A stretch of DNA of 64,000 nucleotides from Roseovarius confluentis (GTDB lineage Bacteria > Pseudomonadota > Alphaproteobacteria > Rhodobacterales > Rhodobacteraceae). The translations under genes and the position numbers were made by a program. The stretch covers positions 1 to 64,000 of the forward strand of contig NZ_PPFE01000004.1 in the NCBI RefSeq assembly GCF_002917925.1, given 5' to 3'. Positions 16,263 to 25,430 of this stretch are shown here, piece by piece. The notes under the pieces were generated by a model. It did not search any database and was not told the origin of the DNA. It saw only the letters and a program-made list of their open reading frames with translations. Position 1 is the first letter of the stretch. The number at the start of each line of letters is the position of its first letter.

Positions 16263-19200
16263 TTACACGATTATGATGTCGTCGATCAGCCCGTGTGTCG
16301 ACCCAAGCCCATCCAGCAGGATCGTGTCGCCGCCCCCGAAATCGATCAGAACCCCATCGGCAGTCACCCTTGCGCCCTTGATGATCTGCGCTGGGCTGAG
16401 GTCGCCTGCAAGGCTCGCGTCGATTTCGAACGTATCGTGCCGGCGGTTGAAATCATCGATCGTGTCACGACCGTGCCCGTCCGCAAAGACGAACACATCG
16501 GCCCCGGGACCGCCGCGCATCCAGTCGTCGCCGGGTCCGCCGTCCAACCTGTCATCGTCCCCGCCGGCATTCAGGTAGTCGTCGCCGTGGCCCCCGAGCA
16601 GGGTGTCATCGTGCCGGTTGCCTATTACTTTGTCATTTCCCCGTCCGCCATCGACAAGGTCGTTTCGCGTGCCGCCTTTGACGAAATCGTTGCCGTCTTC
16701 GCCAAAGTGGATGTCACTACCGCCGCCGCCTGCGATGTTGTCGTCGCCGTCGCCGCCATAGAGCGTGTCAGCGTGCCGTTGCCCGCGCAGGACATCATTC
16801 CCGTTTCCGCCAAAAAGCTGATCGGACTCACGGCCGCCCCGCAATGTGTCATTGCCGTCTCCGCCGAAGACAGTGTCGTTGTCGCCAAGTGCCCAAACGC
16901 CGTCATGACCGGGTCCGGCCTCAATGGTGTCGTTTCCCCGGCCAGATCTGACGGTATCATCGCCGCTTGCGGCGTCTATGCGGTCATCACTGGGGCCAGT
17001 TTCAAGAAAGTCGTTGCCCGCAAAGCCGCGCATATCGACTGCGTTTTCCAAGTGGCGCAAAACGTCGTTTCCGTTGCCGCCCTCCAGAAGCGTCGGGCCG
17101 GACATCGCGTCAAGGTCGGACAGTGTCAGCGTTCGCGTGCCGAAGACAAAGTTTTCGACGCCCCTGATCCGGTCCGTGCCTTCTGCGGAAATCAAGGTGA
17201 CTTGGGTGCCGTCAATCTCTGCGATTTCGATCTGCGATATGTCGAGGCTGAAGTAGAGCGTGTCCAAGCCCGCGCCACCGTCGACTTCGTCGTCACCTTG
17301 CCCGGGCCGCAGGCTGTCATCGCCCACGCCGCCGTTCAAGGTGTCCGCTCCGGTGCCGCCGTCGAGGCTGTCTTTGCCGTCATCGCCGCTGAGCCAGTCA
17401 TTTCCGGACCCGCCCGATAACCTGTCCTGTCCCGTCCCGCCGGACAGCCGGTCGTGTCCTTCGGCGCCAAGCAGCGAATCCTGACCGGCGCCTGCGCTGA
17501 GCGTATCGTTCCCTGCCCCGCCATGCTGCGTATCCTCGCCCAGATCGGACGTGAGCCTGTCATCTCCGTCGAGGCCGTGGAGGGACGCATCAAGGCCCGT
17601 CGCGACAAGACTGTCGTTCCCCGCCCCGCCTGTCAGTGTGACGGGCGCACGCAGCTGTGCCAGGTCGGCGAAATTCACCGTGGTGTCGGTGAATTCCAGG
17701 ATTTCGATCCCGTCGAGACTGTCGGTGCCTTCGGACGAGATGATGGTGGCGCGGTCGCCCGCGATGTCGAGGATCGTGAGCGCACCGGCAGGGATGCCGA
17801 ATACGGCCGTGTCAGCGCCGGCGCCCCCCATGAGCGTGTCGTCGCCGCGGCCGCCGATCAGCGTGTCATTGCCGCCGCCGCCGTGCAGGGTGTCGTTGTG
17901 CCAGCTTCCCTCAATACGCTCGGCGGTGCTGTCGCCCTGATACTCGACCGAGGGAGAAGAAAAGCTGCGGTTTATGACAAGCTGTATCGCAGAGCGCACC
18001 GCTTCGGTATCAAGGGCGCTATTGTTCGGTGAAATCAGGTCCAGGATCTCGCCTCGTATCTCGATCCGGGCGCCTGTGGTCGTTCTGGTGATGTCGATCC
18101 GGCCTGTATCGTAGATCATGGGCCAGAACGACAGGTCCAGCCTGTCTTCGCCAGGATCGAAGCCACGGATCACGTCTCGTTGCCCATCGACGGTAAGAAT
18201 GTAGAGGTCGGCGCCCGCTCGGCCCTCCAGCGTATCCGCCCCGTTGCCATCTTCGAGGATGTCGTCACGGTCGGTGCCGACGAGGCGCGCGCCACCCGCG
18301 TCTGCCGCCGCCCGAAGTCCGAGCTGGGACAGGTCGGCCTTGAACACGTTGAGCCCGTCCGCGGCCCCGGAGGAGGCAAAAATCTGCAAGCGGTCGTCGA
18401 CGACGGTCATTTCCAGCTCGGTCACGCCCTGCAGCCCGGTTTGTGTGTCGTCCACCACCGTCGTCAGATGCGCCAGCCGTCCATCGGACAGAAGGATCAT
18501 GAGGGTGATCCCGTCATCGCCCCCGCCGGCGGCCACCAGCGTGATGTCCCCATGTTCGACCGCGGCGAGGCTCTTGATCTGGCCAAAACGGCTTTCGCGG
18601 GTGTCCAATATGTGGTCCGTCGGAGTCAGCTCTCCGTTCGGGCCTATGGCGAGAACGCTGATCGCCCCGCCGTCGCCGTCGTTTTCGGGGGCCGAGGCGA
18701 CAAGTACGAAGGGCTGGTTGGCGACGGCAGCGACGGTCATGGCCGAAGGCACCATCAGCCCCAGCCCATCCTTGGGGCCGATGCTGCTTTGTGCACTGAC
18801 TGTCTTGCCGGCTATCTCGAACAGGGTGACGCCGTGTTCGGTGCCGCTTGCGGTGACCAGAAACGACCTGGTGCCGACGGTCAGGGACGTCATCGCGGTG
18901 ATTCCGTCCGCATGGACGGCGTTGGTATCCGTCACGGTCCTTGTCGACTGCCACGTGTTGTCGGCCTGGGAAAACAGCGAAAAGCCCGAGGCGTTCGTTT
19001 CGGCCAGAGCGATTGTTTCGGCGTCCAGCATGGCGATTGCTGACCATGCGCCACCGGGCGCTGCAAGATCCTCGGGCGCGAGCAGGCTGCCGTCGCTGCG
19101 CAGCATGATCCTGTCGACCTCGTCCCGGCCAAGACCGGCCACGAGAACTTCGTCTGCGACTGCGGCGATCTGAGGTCCGGTGCCGGTCAGCGTGTCAACC

Positions 19201-19379
19201 GAGGCTGCGCGCCAGCCCAGATAGTCGGGCAGGCCGCCCGCGACCGGTGCCCAGCTTGTCAAGCCGCCCTGGCTGGCCGAAACGGTCACGAGATACGGGC
19301 CGGTCTGCAGGTCGACGATCTGCAAGTCGGACACCGCGCGAAGATTTCCGGCGATCCCGTGAAAGCGTAAATTTAACAT
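16263..19379 (-). CDS. Large RTX calcium-binding protein
   Basis: A 1038-residue acidic protein. Roughly the first 360 residues are repeating beta-strand segments like a propeller (GGAISVLAIGPNGELTPTD, DGRLAHLTTVVDDTQTGLQG). The rest has several blocks of hemolysin-type GGxGxDxLx nonapeptides (GGGGNDTLIGGRGDDTLMGG; GGDGNDTLRGG; GGHGDDYLNAGGDDDRLDGG), which bind calcium outside the cell. No classical signal peptide is seen, consistent with type I secretion through a C-terminal signal. It is convergent with rfbA and shares the kpsT/kpsE orientation. It could be a surface or polysaccharide-associated protein; enzymatic activity is not evident. Confidence 0.9.
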   Translation of the reverse strand: MLNLRFHGIAGNLRAVSDLQIVDLQTGPYLVTVSASQGGLTSWAPVAGGLPDYLGWRAASVDTLTGTGPQIAAVADEVLVAGLGRDEVDRIMLRSDGSLLAPEDLAAPGGAWSAIAMLDAETIALAETNASGFSLFSQADNTWQSTRTVTDTNAVHADGITAMTSLTVGTRSFLVTASGTEHGVTLFEIAGKTVSAQSSIGPKDGLGLMVPSAMTVAAVANQPFVLVASAPENDGDGGAISVLAIGPNGELTPTDHILDTRESRFGQIKSLAAVEHGDITLVAAGGGDDGITLMILLSDGRLAHLTTVVDDTQTGLQGVTELEMTVVDDRLQIFASSGAADGLNVFKADLSQLGLRAAADAGGARLVGTDRDDILEDGNGADTLEGRAGADLYILTVDGQRDVIRGFDPGEDRLDLSFWPMIYDTGRIDITRTTTGARIEIRGEILDLISPNNSALDTEAVRSAIQLVINRSFSSPSVEYQGDSTAERIEGSWHNDTLHGGGGNDTLIGGRGDDTLMGGAGADTAVFGIPAGALTILDIAGDRATIISSEGTDSLDGIEILEFTDTTVNFADLAQLRAPVTLTGGAGNDSLVATGLDASLHGLDGDDRLTSDLGEDTQHGGAGNDTLSAGAGQDSLLGAEGHDRLSGGTGQDRLSGGSGNDWLSGDDGKDSLDGGTGADTLNGGVGDDSLRPGQGDDEVDGGAGLDTLYFSLDISQIEIAEIDGTQVTLISAEGTDRIRGVENFVFGTRTLTLSDLDAMSGPTLLEGGNGNDVLRHLENAVDMRGFAGNDFLETGPSDDRIDAASGDDTVRSGRGNDTIEAGPGHDGVWALGDNDTVFGGDGNDTLRGGRESDQLFGGNGNDVLRGQRHADTLYGGDGDDNIAGGGGSDIHFGEDGNDFVKGGTRNDLVDGGRGNDKVIGNRHDDTLLGGHGDDYLNAGGDDDRLDGGPGDDWMRGGPGADVFVFADGHGRDTIDDFNRRHDTFEIDASLAGDLSPAQIIKGARVTADGVLIDFGGGDTILLDGLGSTHGLIDDIIIV

Positions 19380-19436
19380 GTTCGCCCCAAATGATCTTCA
19401 GTGCTTTGATCGCGTTTGAAGAAAAGGCGGGGAGGT

Positions 19437-19462
19437 GACGCGGAGCGGACCGAGACCGCGTC
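19437..19462. terminator. GC-rich inverted repeat between kpsT-like and RTX genes
   Basis: GACGCGG (19437-19443) and CCGCGTC (19456-19462) form a 7-bp stem with a 12-base loop in the 254-base gap between the kpsT-like stop and the RTX start, both on minus. It could terminate the exporter transcript or lie in the RTX leader. No T-run is present, so the call is weak. Nothing else is clear in this gap. Confidence 0.3.
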
Positions 19463-19633
19463 AAAACCGTGGCATGAAGCTGATATTTAATATGAATGCG
19501 AGCTATGCAGGGCATGGCACGCCAAAGCGTTTTGCGAAAACTTGCCACGCAGGTTTTCTGGAAACTCGGTCAAGTGCTCAGTCGCTGCGCGGATTTCGGC
19601 TTTATCCGGGTCTTGGAAAAAAGGCGAAACGCT

Positions 19634-20302
19634 TTAGCCTCCGGATGGCACGCCCATGATCTCGTTGTGGCGGTCAATCGCCTCCTCAAGATCCTCGAAG
19701 TATTCAAGCTTTCCATTGCTCAGGACGATGCCGCTGTTGCAGAAATTGCGCAAGGCGCGGGTCTGGTGGCTGACCATGATCGCGCTGGCATCCTTGACCC
19801 GTTCGTGAAACACGGCCCGGCTTTTGTGAAAGAAGGAGGCATCGCCGACGGCGGTGGTCTCATCGATCAGGTAGGTGTCGAACTTGATACCCATCGACAT
19901 GCCGAACGCGAGTCGCGATCTCATCCCCGTGGAATAGGTTCGGACGGGGTTGTCGAAATGCACGCCGAGTTCGGAGAAATCCTTGACGAACTCAATCAGG
20001 TTTTCTGTATCAGCCCCATAAATGCGCGCGACAAACCGGGTGTTCTGAGCGCCGGTCATCTGCGGGTGCAGGCTCCCGGTGAGTCCGACAGGCCACGAAA
20101 TTGTGCCGTCACTGACGATGCGCCCGGAGTCGGGCGGCATCACACCAGCTATGATACTGAGGAGCGTCGATTTGCCGGCCCCGTTGCCCCCCATGAGGGC
20201 CAGGGATTTGCCTGTGGGCAATGTCGTGTCGAGCTGGTCGATTATGACCTTCTGCTCGCCACGCAGCCAGAAGCTCTTTGACAGGTTCTCAAAGCGGATC
20301 AT
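19634..20302 (-). CDS. Capsule-type polysaccharide ABC transporter, ATP-binding subunit (KpsT-like)
   Basis: A 222-residue ABC ATPase with Walker A GGNGAGKST (residues 38-46), signature YSTGMRSRL, Walker B FDTYLIDETTAVGD and H-loop SHQT. Length and the SWPVGLTGSLHPQMTGAQNT stretch match the KpsT/CtrD branch that energises export of group-2-like capsule across the inner membrane. It lies one base after the kpsE-like stop, so they form an operon; the permease partner is probably the divergent gene at 21642. A second KpsT-like gene begins at the right edge of the window. Confidence 0.92.
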   Translation of the reverse strand: MIRFENLSKSFWLRGEQKVIIDQLDTTLPTGKSLALMGGNGAGKSTLLSIIAGVMPPDSGRIVSDGTISWPVGLTGSLHPQMTGAQNTRFVARIYGADTENLIEFVKDFSELGVHFDNPVRTYSTGMRSRLAFGMSMGIKFDTYLIDETTAVGDASFFHKSRAVFHERVKDASAIMVSHQTRALRNFCNSGIVLSNGKLEYFEDLEEAIDRHNEIMGVPSGG

Positions 20303-20303
20303 G

Positions 20304-21578
20304 TCACTTGCTGTCGCGAATCGAGTAGTAGATCAGCGCAAGGATTGCCCAGGCCAAGGACAGGAACAGGGCAAAGAGCCCGAAAATGGTCCAGCGCTGT
20401 GGGAATTCCGAACTTTGCGGCAGTGTGGGTCGCACATAGGTTGCCAGATAGCGTGACTGGCGCGCCGCGTCTGCCCGCGCGACATCCAAGGCCTTGAGTG
20501 CCGCGGTGTAGCTTTGTTCGGCGAATTCCCGGTCCACGACTAAGCCTTCGTATTCCGCCAAGAGCGTCGGATAATCGCCGGACAGGCCATCATCGTCGCC
20601 GCGCGCCACGTTGCGGCGTTCTGCCGAGATGCGTTCGCGTATGACCTCGATCCTGCGTTGTGCCTGAACGACGCGCGGATCCCTTTCGGATGTCGACTGC
20701 GTCAGGAGGTCGAGGGCGATCAGTGCCTCGGCAAGCTGTCCTTGCAGCGTGTTGACGACGCCCATACGGCCCTGAAGATCGGTTTCGGGATCTACCAGCT
20801 GGGTTCGCGCCCTGAAATTAATCAAGGCCGATCGCGATTCGCGCAGCCGACGTTGTGCCTCGTCAAGATCAAGCTCGGCATATCGGATCGTGTCCGCTCT
20901 GGCTTGCGAATTGAGGTCGTTTATCAATTGCTGGCTTTGATCAAGGACTTCTTCTGCGATCTCTTGCGCTATGCTTGCCTCGAAGGCCAGAACGCGGAGT
21001 TCGATCAGTTGGGAATTGCCGTCATAGGAAACCCGGATGATGCGATGCCAGTAGTCCAGCAGATCCTCAAGATTGCTGTCCGGCGCCAGGGCGAACACCG
21101 GATCCAGGTCGTAAGGGGCCGAATAGATTTCCGTGAGATTGAATTTCGCGTCAAGCGCCTCGACCATCGCGGGGCTTTGTATGAATTCGTACAGAATGTC
21201 GGTGTCCGAGCCGCCCGAGACGCCACCGACCTGTGCGGCGAGACCGCCAAGCAGATCAGACGCACCGGCGCCTTCCTCTTGTCGTACGGTGAAGCCGACG
21301 ACCGAGGCATATTGATCAATCGCTTTGAAACTCAGGTACCAACCCGTCACGGCAAGGGGCAGAAGGACGATCGCGCAAAAGCTGAATATCAGGCCCCAGT
21401 GACGCTTGCGCATGTGAGCCTTCGTTGCCATCGGGGGCACTTCGACCACTTTCGCGGGCTTGCCCCGGCCACCCTGTTTCCGCCGGGGCTTTTTTGCCTG
21501 ATCGTCCTCAGGCGCCTGTTGGCGTTCTTCCGTGGAGCCTGTATCGGTCACTGCTGAATCATTTCTTCTTGTGGGCAC
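20304..21578 (-). CDS. Capsule export inner-membrane/periplasmic adaptor (KpsE/CtrB-like)
   Basis: A 424-residue protein starting at GTG 21578. A basic, proline-rich cytoplasmic N terminus (about 55 residues) precedes the first membrane helix (GLIFSFCAIVLLPLAVTGWY). A large periplasmic part with coiled-coil helices follows (EVLDQSQQLINDLNSQARAD, LDLDEAQRRLRESR), then a C-terminal membrane helix (IFGLFALFLSLAWAILALIY). This is the PCP-3/KpsE arrangement, which links the ABC transporter to the outer-membrane exporter. It forms a pair with the KpsT-like gene; the 62153 gene is a longer relative. Confidence 0.88.
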   Translation of the reverse strand: MPTRRNDSAVTDTGSTEERQQAPEDDQAKKPRRKQGGRGKPAKVVEVPPMATKAHMRKRHWGLIFSFCAIVLLPLAVTGWYLSFKAIDQYASVVGFTVRQEEGAGASDLLGGLAAQVGGVSGGSDTDILYEFIQSPAMVEALDAKFNLTEIYSAPYDLDPVFALAPDSNLEDLLDYWHRIIRVSYDGNSQLIELRVLAFEASIAQEIAEEVLDQSQQLINDLNSQARADTIRYAELDLDEAQRRLRESRSALINFRARTQLVDPETDLQGRMGVVNTLQGQLAEALIALDLLTQSTSERDPRVVQAQRRIEVIRERISAERRNVARGDDDGLSGDYPTLLAEYEGLVVDREFAEQSYTAALKALDVARADAARQSRYLATYVRPTLPQSSEFPQRWTIFGLFALFLSLAWAILALIYYSIRDSK

Positions 21579-21641
21579 GAGAATGCCAGTTAACTGTAAC
21601 GTGTCAGACAGGCCAGCACCAGATCAGAAGGAGGCGCCTTT

Positions 21642-22472
21642 TTGCAGGATGGCCAAACGATGACCCCCGTGGCTCTTCCGGAGCGCGAGATCGCCAACGG
21701 CAAGCCAAGCCATGGTCACTTAAGGGCAATACTTGCGCTTATCCTGCGCGAGATGGGGTCGCGATATGGGCGCAATCCGGGCGGCTATGTCTGGGCGGTG
21801 GTCGAGCCTTTGGGCATGATCTTCATCCTGTCGCTCGGGTTTTCGCTGCTGCTGCGGTCGCCGCCTCTTGGCACCTCGTTCCTGTTGTTTTACGCAACCG
21901 GCTATTTGCCCTACTCGTTGTTCCAGAAGAACACGCGCATGATAATGATGACGCTCGCGCAGGTAAGATCCCTGCTTTACTATCCTGCAGTCGGGTGGTT
22001 CGATGCGGTGGCCGCGCGATTTATACTGAGTATCCTGACAGAGGCGCTTGTCGCTTACCTGTTGCTCTTCGGTATTCTGATGGTGGTCGATACCAAAACC
22101 GTACTGGATTTCGGTCCGATCCTGCTGAGCTTTATACTGGCGGCACTGCTGGGCACTGGAATGGGTATGCTGAACTGCGTTTTCGTGGGGTTCGTGCCCG
22201 TTTGGCAAACGATCTGGGGGATTATTACCCGGCCCATGTTGCTGGCTTCAGGGGTGCTTTATATCTACGAAGACCTTCCCCGAGCGGCGCAGGAGATCTT
22301 GTGGTATTTTCCTTTGCTCCATCTTACAGCGATTTCGCGCGAAGGCTATTATCCGATCTACGAGGCAGATTTCGCATCCGTCTGGTACGTAACAGCGGTC
22401 GGGATGGTCCTGTTGGTCATGGGCCTGATGCTGATGCGGCGCTATCACCTTGATATCCTCGCCCGGCGCTGA
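21642..22472 (+). CDS. Capsule-type polysaccharide ABC transporter permease (KpsM-like)
   Basis: A 276-residue ABC2-type permease with six hydrophobic segments (VWAVVEPLGMIFILSLGFSL; FILSILTEALVAYLLLFGIL; ILLSFILAALLGTGMGMLNC; TAVGMVLLVMGLMLM). The N-terminal LILREMGSRYGRNPGGYVWA is a KpsM/CtrC hallmark. The TTG at 21642 is favoured because AGAAGGAGG ends 7 bases upstream; ATG 21660 is the alternative. It is divergent from the KpsE/KpsT-like pair with 63 bases between starts, so a shared promoter region splits one transporter into two transcripts. Confidence 0.92.
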   Translation: MQDGQTMTPVALPEREIANGKPSHGHLRAILALILREMGSRYGRNPGGYVWAVVEPLGMIFILSLGFSLLLRSPPLGTSFLLFYATGYLPYSLFQKNTRMIMMTLAQVRSLLYYPAVGWFDAVAARFILSILTEALVAYLLLFGILMVVDTKTVLDFGPILLSFILAALLGTGMGMLNCVFVGFVPVWQTIWGIITRPMLLASGVLYIYEDLPRAAQEILWYFPLLHLTAISREGYYPIYEADFASVWYVTAVGMVLLVMGLMLMRRYHLDILARR

Positions 22473-22492
22473 GGCAGCGGACGCCCGCCGGG

Positions 22493-23458
22493 TCATTGCC
22501 CGGCGAGAACGAGAACAGACTCGTGCGGTCGGTTCGTGCACCCGCCGAGCCCGTCGCGAACCGCTTGACGCAGCACTTTCAGGTAGGTCTTGCGCTGCGC
22601 ACCATAGGCTTTGGCGCGCATGACCCAGGCTGTGGCGCGACAGGCCATGACCGGCCAGAACAGGATCGGTCCCGCTACACGCCGATAGACCATCACCTGA
22701 TTGCGATGGTAGTAGTAGACCTTCCACAACGGAGACATCACGGGGGACGTCGAGGCCGAGAGCGTGGCGCAATCATGTTCGAAGGCTAGCCCGGGATCGA
22801 ACGCGATGACGCCCCCGGCTTCGCTGAGCGCAAGGCTATAGAGCACGTCATCGCCATAGAGAAACAGAGAGCCATCGGGAAAGCCGGCCCGGGCAATCGC
22901 GGCACGAGAGAGGAAAAGCCCTACGAACGATCCCCCGTCGACCACGCGGTGATCCGTGTGCGCGTAGTCCGCTGCAGAGAGGTGAAAGCCATCGCGCCCT
23001 TTTGCCATGGCCCGGAGCAGGTCGCCTGCAGATCGGAACGGGTTGATCCAGGGCCGGTTCATGTCGCAGACGCGACCATCCGGGTAACGCACCGCCGCCA
23101 CCCAGGCATCGTACTGCGCGCGCGGCGCGTTGGCGAAGGCCGCGAGCGTGCCTGCGTCCGGTCGCGCGTCGTCGTCCATCAGAGCAAGCCAGTCCGGATC
23201 GAAGCGTGCCGAGGCTTCGCGCATGGCGGCTTCGAAACCGCCGGCGCCGCCGATATTGGATGCACTTCTGATCACATGCAGGCGCGGATCGGATTGCGTG
23301 CTCAGCCAGTCGGCGGTGCCGTCCGTGCTTGCGTTGTCAAAGACGACGAGCCCCGACAGGTCACTCTCCGCGCTGGACAGCAAGCGTTCCAGCGTGATCT
23401 TGAGCTGGGCGAGGCGGTTGCAGGTCACAACCACCGCCACAAGCCGAGGCGTTGCCAT
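22493..23458 (-). CDS. Family-2 glycosyltransferase, galactofuranosyltransferase-like
   Basis: A 321-residue GT-A enzyme: VVVTCNRLAQLKITLERLL, LVVFDNASTDGTADWL, the metal-binding LALMDDDARPD, then GGSFVGLFLSRAAIARAG and FLYGDDVLYSLALSEAG, a combination seen in Galf transferases of the GlfT/WbbL-like group. ATG 23458 has ACGGAGG six bases upstream, better than upstream in-frame starts. UDP-Galf would come from glf at 49124, in the same locus. The stop is convergent with the KpsM-like gene, 20 bases apart. Sugar specificity is inferred. Confidence 0.82.
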   Translation of the reverse strand: MATPRLVAVVVTCNRLAQLKITLERLLSSAESDLSGLVVFDNASTDGTADWLSTQSDPRLHVIRSASNIGGAGGFEAAMREASARFDPDWLALMDDDARPDAGTLAAFANAPRAQYDAWVAAVRYPDGRVCDMNRPWINPFRSAGDLLRAMAKGRDGFHLSAADYAHTDHRVVDGGSFVGLFLSRAAIARAGFPDGSLFLYGDDVLYSLALSEAGGVIAFDPGLAFEHDCATLSASTSPVMSPLWKVYYYHRNQVMVYRRVAGPILFWPVMACRATAWVMRAKAYGAQRKTYLKVLRQAVRDGLGGCTNRPHESVLVLAGQ

Positions 23459-23602
23459 GTCGGCCTCCGTAGTATCCATCAAATCGTGGTTTTGACGTTG
23501 TGCAGGACCCCTGTCAAATAGAGGTTGAATATGGCACATGGCCAGAGTGTGGGGTAGGACGCGCAATCAAAGGTTGCCAAGGGTGAGAAGTTCGGAAAAA
23601 GT

Positions 23603-25429
23603 ATGAAAGTTTCCATTTATACAGCCTATCACCGTAGCGCCCCGCGAATCCAAAGCGCGTCGATCCAGCCGATTCATGTGGGACGGGCCACGGCGGAAGC
23701 GCCCTTGCCAGAGATGACCGGCGATGACAGCGGCGATAACCTGTCAGCGCGGAACCAAGAATGGTGTGAACTTACGGCCCTTTACTGGGCCTGGAAGAAC
23801 GACCGCGACAGTGATGCAATCGGCCTGATGCATTATCGCCGTCTTCTGGATCTGACGGATCTCTTGCCGGGCGGCGCGGTGGAGCGCACGCCCGGACGGC
23901 TGCATATTCCTGACTGGACGGCCCAGGTAGAAGCGTGGTTGGAGCGAGAGGGGGCCAATTGGGACATCGTCCTGCCTCGTGCCCATGAGATGGGCCGCTC
24001 GGTGGAAGAGAATTACCGCAACTCGCACCAGGATCAGGATTTCGATCTCGCTCGCGAGATCGTGATGCGGGATCATCCCGAATACGCGTCGAGTTTCGAG
24101 GCGGTCGCGAGCGGTCACAAGGTTCGCCTGGGGAATCTTGCGCTCATGAAGCGGCCGCTGTTCGAGCGCTATTGCGTGTGGCTTTTCGACATTCTGCTCA
24201 AGGTCGAGGACGCGGGAAAGAGCCGCCAGTATTACAGCGGCTACCAGACGCGCTATCTGGGGTTTCTGGCCGAACGGCTGTTGACCGTCTTTGTGCACCA
24301 TTTGCAGGCAACGGCACCAGATCTGCGGATCCGCGAGGTCTCGATCCTGGCTCTTTCACAGACGCTCGTGACGCCGTACCTGGTGCGCGAAGATCTGGGC
24401 GACGCAGACAACAGCGTGAACATTGCCTTTTCCGCGGATCGTACCTATCTGCCGCACACGGCTGCGATGCTGAGATCGCTGGTTGATCACGCAGATGCGA
24501 CACGCACGATCAATCTGTTCTTTCTGTGCTCGGGAATTGGTGCGCAGGATCTCGATCTGCTCGGCGAAGTCCTGGCACGGCACGAGGGCGTGACGCTTCA
24601 CCCGATCGAAACCGGCGGTGCCTTCGAGGCCAGCTATAGATCCATGAGCCGGGCGCCGTCCAATGCCACCTATAACCGGTTCCTGCTGTTCGATCTGCTG
24701 CCCTGTCTCGATCGGCTTGTTTACCTGGATACGGACCTGATCCTGCGCGCCGATGTGTGCGAGCTTTATGACACCGATATCGGACAGGCCGAAATCGCGG
24801 CGGTGCCCGACTGGATCATGACAAGAACGCTGACCGGGCCGACCAAGACCATCGACCGCGATGTGCCGGATTTGTCCGAGTATCACCGCAACGTGCTGAA
24901 ACTGAGCGAGGCTGAAATTGAAAGATATTTCAATGCAGGCGTGTTGATATTCAACTTCGCTGCGATGGCGGACGTCGCGGAGACGGGCCGGGCCTTGTTG
25001 CTCGAAGCGCGCCAAGGCAAGTACCTGTTCCGCGATCAGGACATCCTGAACAAGCATTTCAAGAACACGGTTTTCCAACTGGACCCGAGATGGAACGTGT
25101 TCAATTCCTTTCCGACAGCCTATGACCGCGTGCCGGCACCTGGCCGCAAGGCGGCCCTTGCCGCGAAGCAAGACCCCTGGATCATCCACTATGCGGACCA
25201 GACTTATAAGCCCTGGCAGTTCAAGGCGATCCCGATGGCCCAGCATTACTGGCAGGCGTTGATGCGCACGCCCTTTTACGGCGAGGTCATGAGTGGCACT
25301 GGCGCGCGAAGTCGCTTGTCCGCGAGTGGCTTTGTCGTGCGGGCGGGCAAAGCGTTGGCGGAGCGGGTGCCGGTGCTCAGACGGCCACTTCTAAAGCTGT
25401 ATGCGGGATTGAAACGGAGCGGACGATAA
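23603..25429 (+). CDS. DUF4422 - family-8 glycosyltransferase fusion
   Basis: A 608-residue protein with two catalytic-type modules. Residues about 1-250 are DUF4422-like (LSARNQEWCELTALYWAWKN, IGLMHYRRLLDL, RYLGFLAERLLTVFV). Residues about 270-560 are GT8 (VNIAFSADRTYLPHTAAML, SNATYNRFLLFDLLP, YLDTDLILRADV with DTD metal site near residue 375, RDQDILNKHF, IIHYADQTYKPW). Both families are glycosyltransferases or suspected ones, so the protein may add two residues in sequence. It is followed two bases later by a sulfotransferase-like gene. Confidence 0.88.
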   Translation: MKVSIYTAYHRSAPRIQSASIQPIHVGRATAEAPLPEMTGDDSGDNLSARNQEWCELTALYWAWKNDRDSDAIGLMHYRRLLDLTDLLPGGAVERTPGRLHIPDWTAQVEAWLEREGANWDIVLPRAHEMGRSVEENYRNSHQDQDFDLAREIVMRDHPEYASSFEAVASGHKVRLGNLALMKRPLFERYCVWLFDILLKVEDAGKSRQYYSGYQTRYLGFLAERLLTVFVHHLQATAPDLRIREVSILALSQTLVTPYLVREDLGDADNSVNIAFSADRTYLPHTAAMLRSLVDHADATRTINLFFLCSGIGAQDLDLLGEVLARHEGVTLHPIETGGAFEASYRSMSRAPSNATYNRFLLFDLLPCLDRLVYLDTDLILRADVCELYDTDIGQAEIAAVPDWIMTRTLTGPTKTIDRDVPDLSEYHRNVLKLSEAEIERYFNAGVLIFNFAAMADVAETGRALLLEARQGKYLFRDQDILNKHFKNTVFQLDPRWNVFNSFPTAYDRVPAPGRKAALAAKQDPWIIHYADQTYKPWQFKAIPMAQHYWQALMRTPFYGEVMSGTGARSRLSASGFVVRAGKALAERVPVLRRPLLKLYAGLKRSGR

Positions 25430-25430
25430 G

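Noticed and set aside
16221..17420. 399-codon open frame on the plus strand
   Set aside because: It mirrors the RTX repeats on the other strand; its Val/Ala repeats are the antisense of GGxGxD codons.
16500..17900. Dense short repeats that could suggest a CRISPR array
   Set aside because: The spacing is nine codons and the repeats encode RTX nonapeptides; there is no repeat-spacer pattern.
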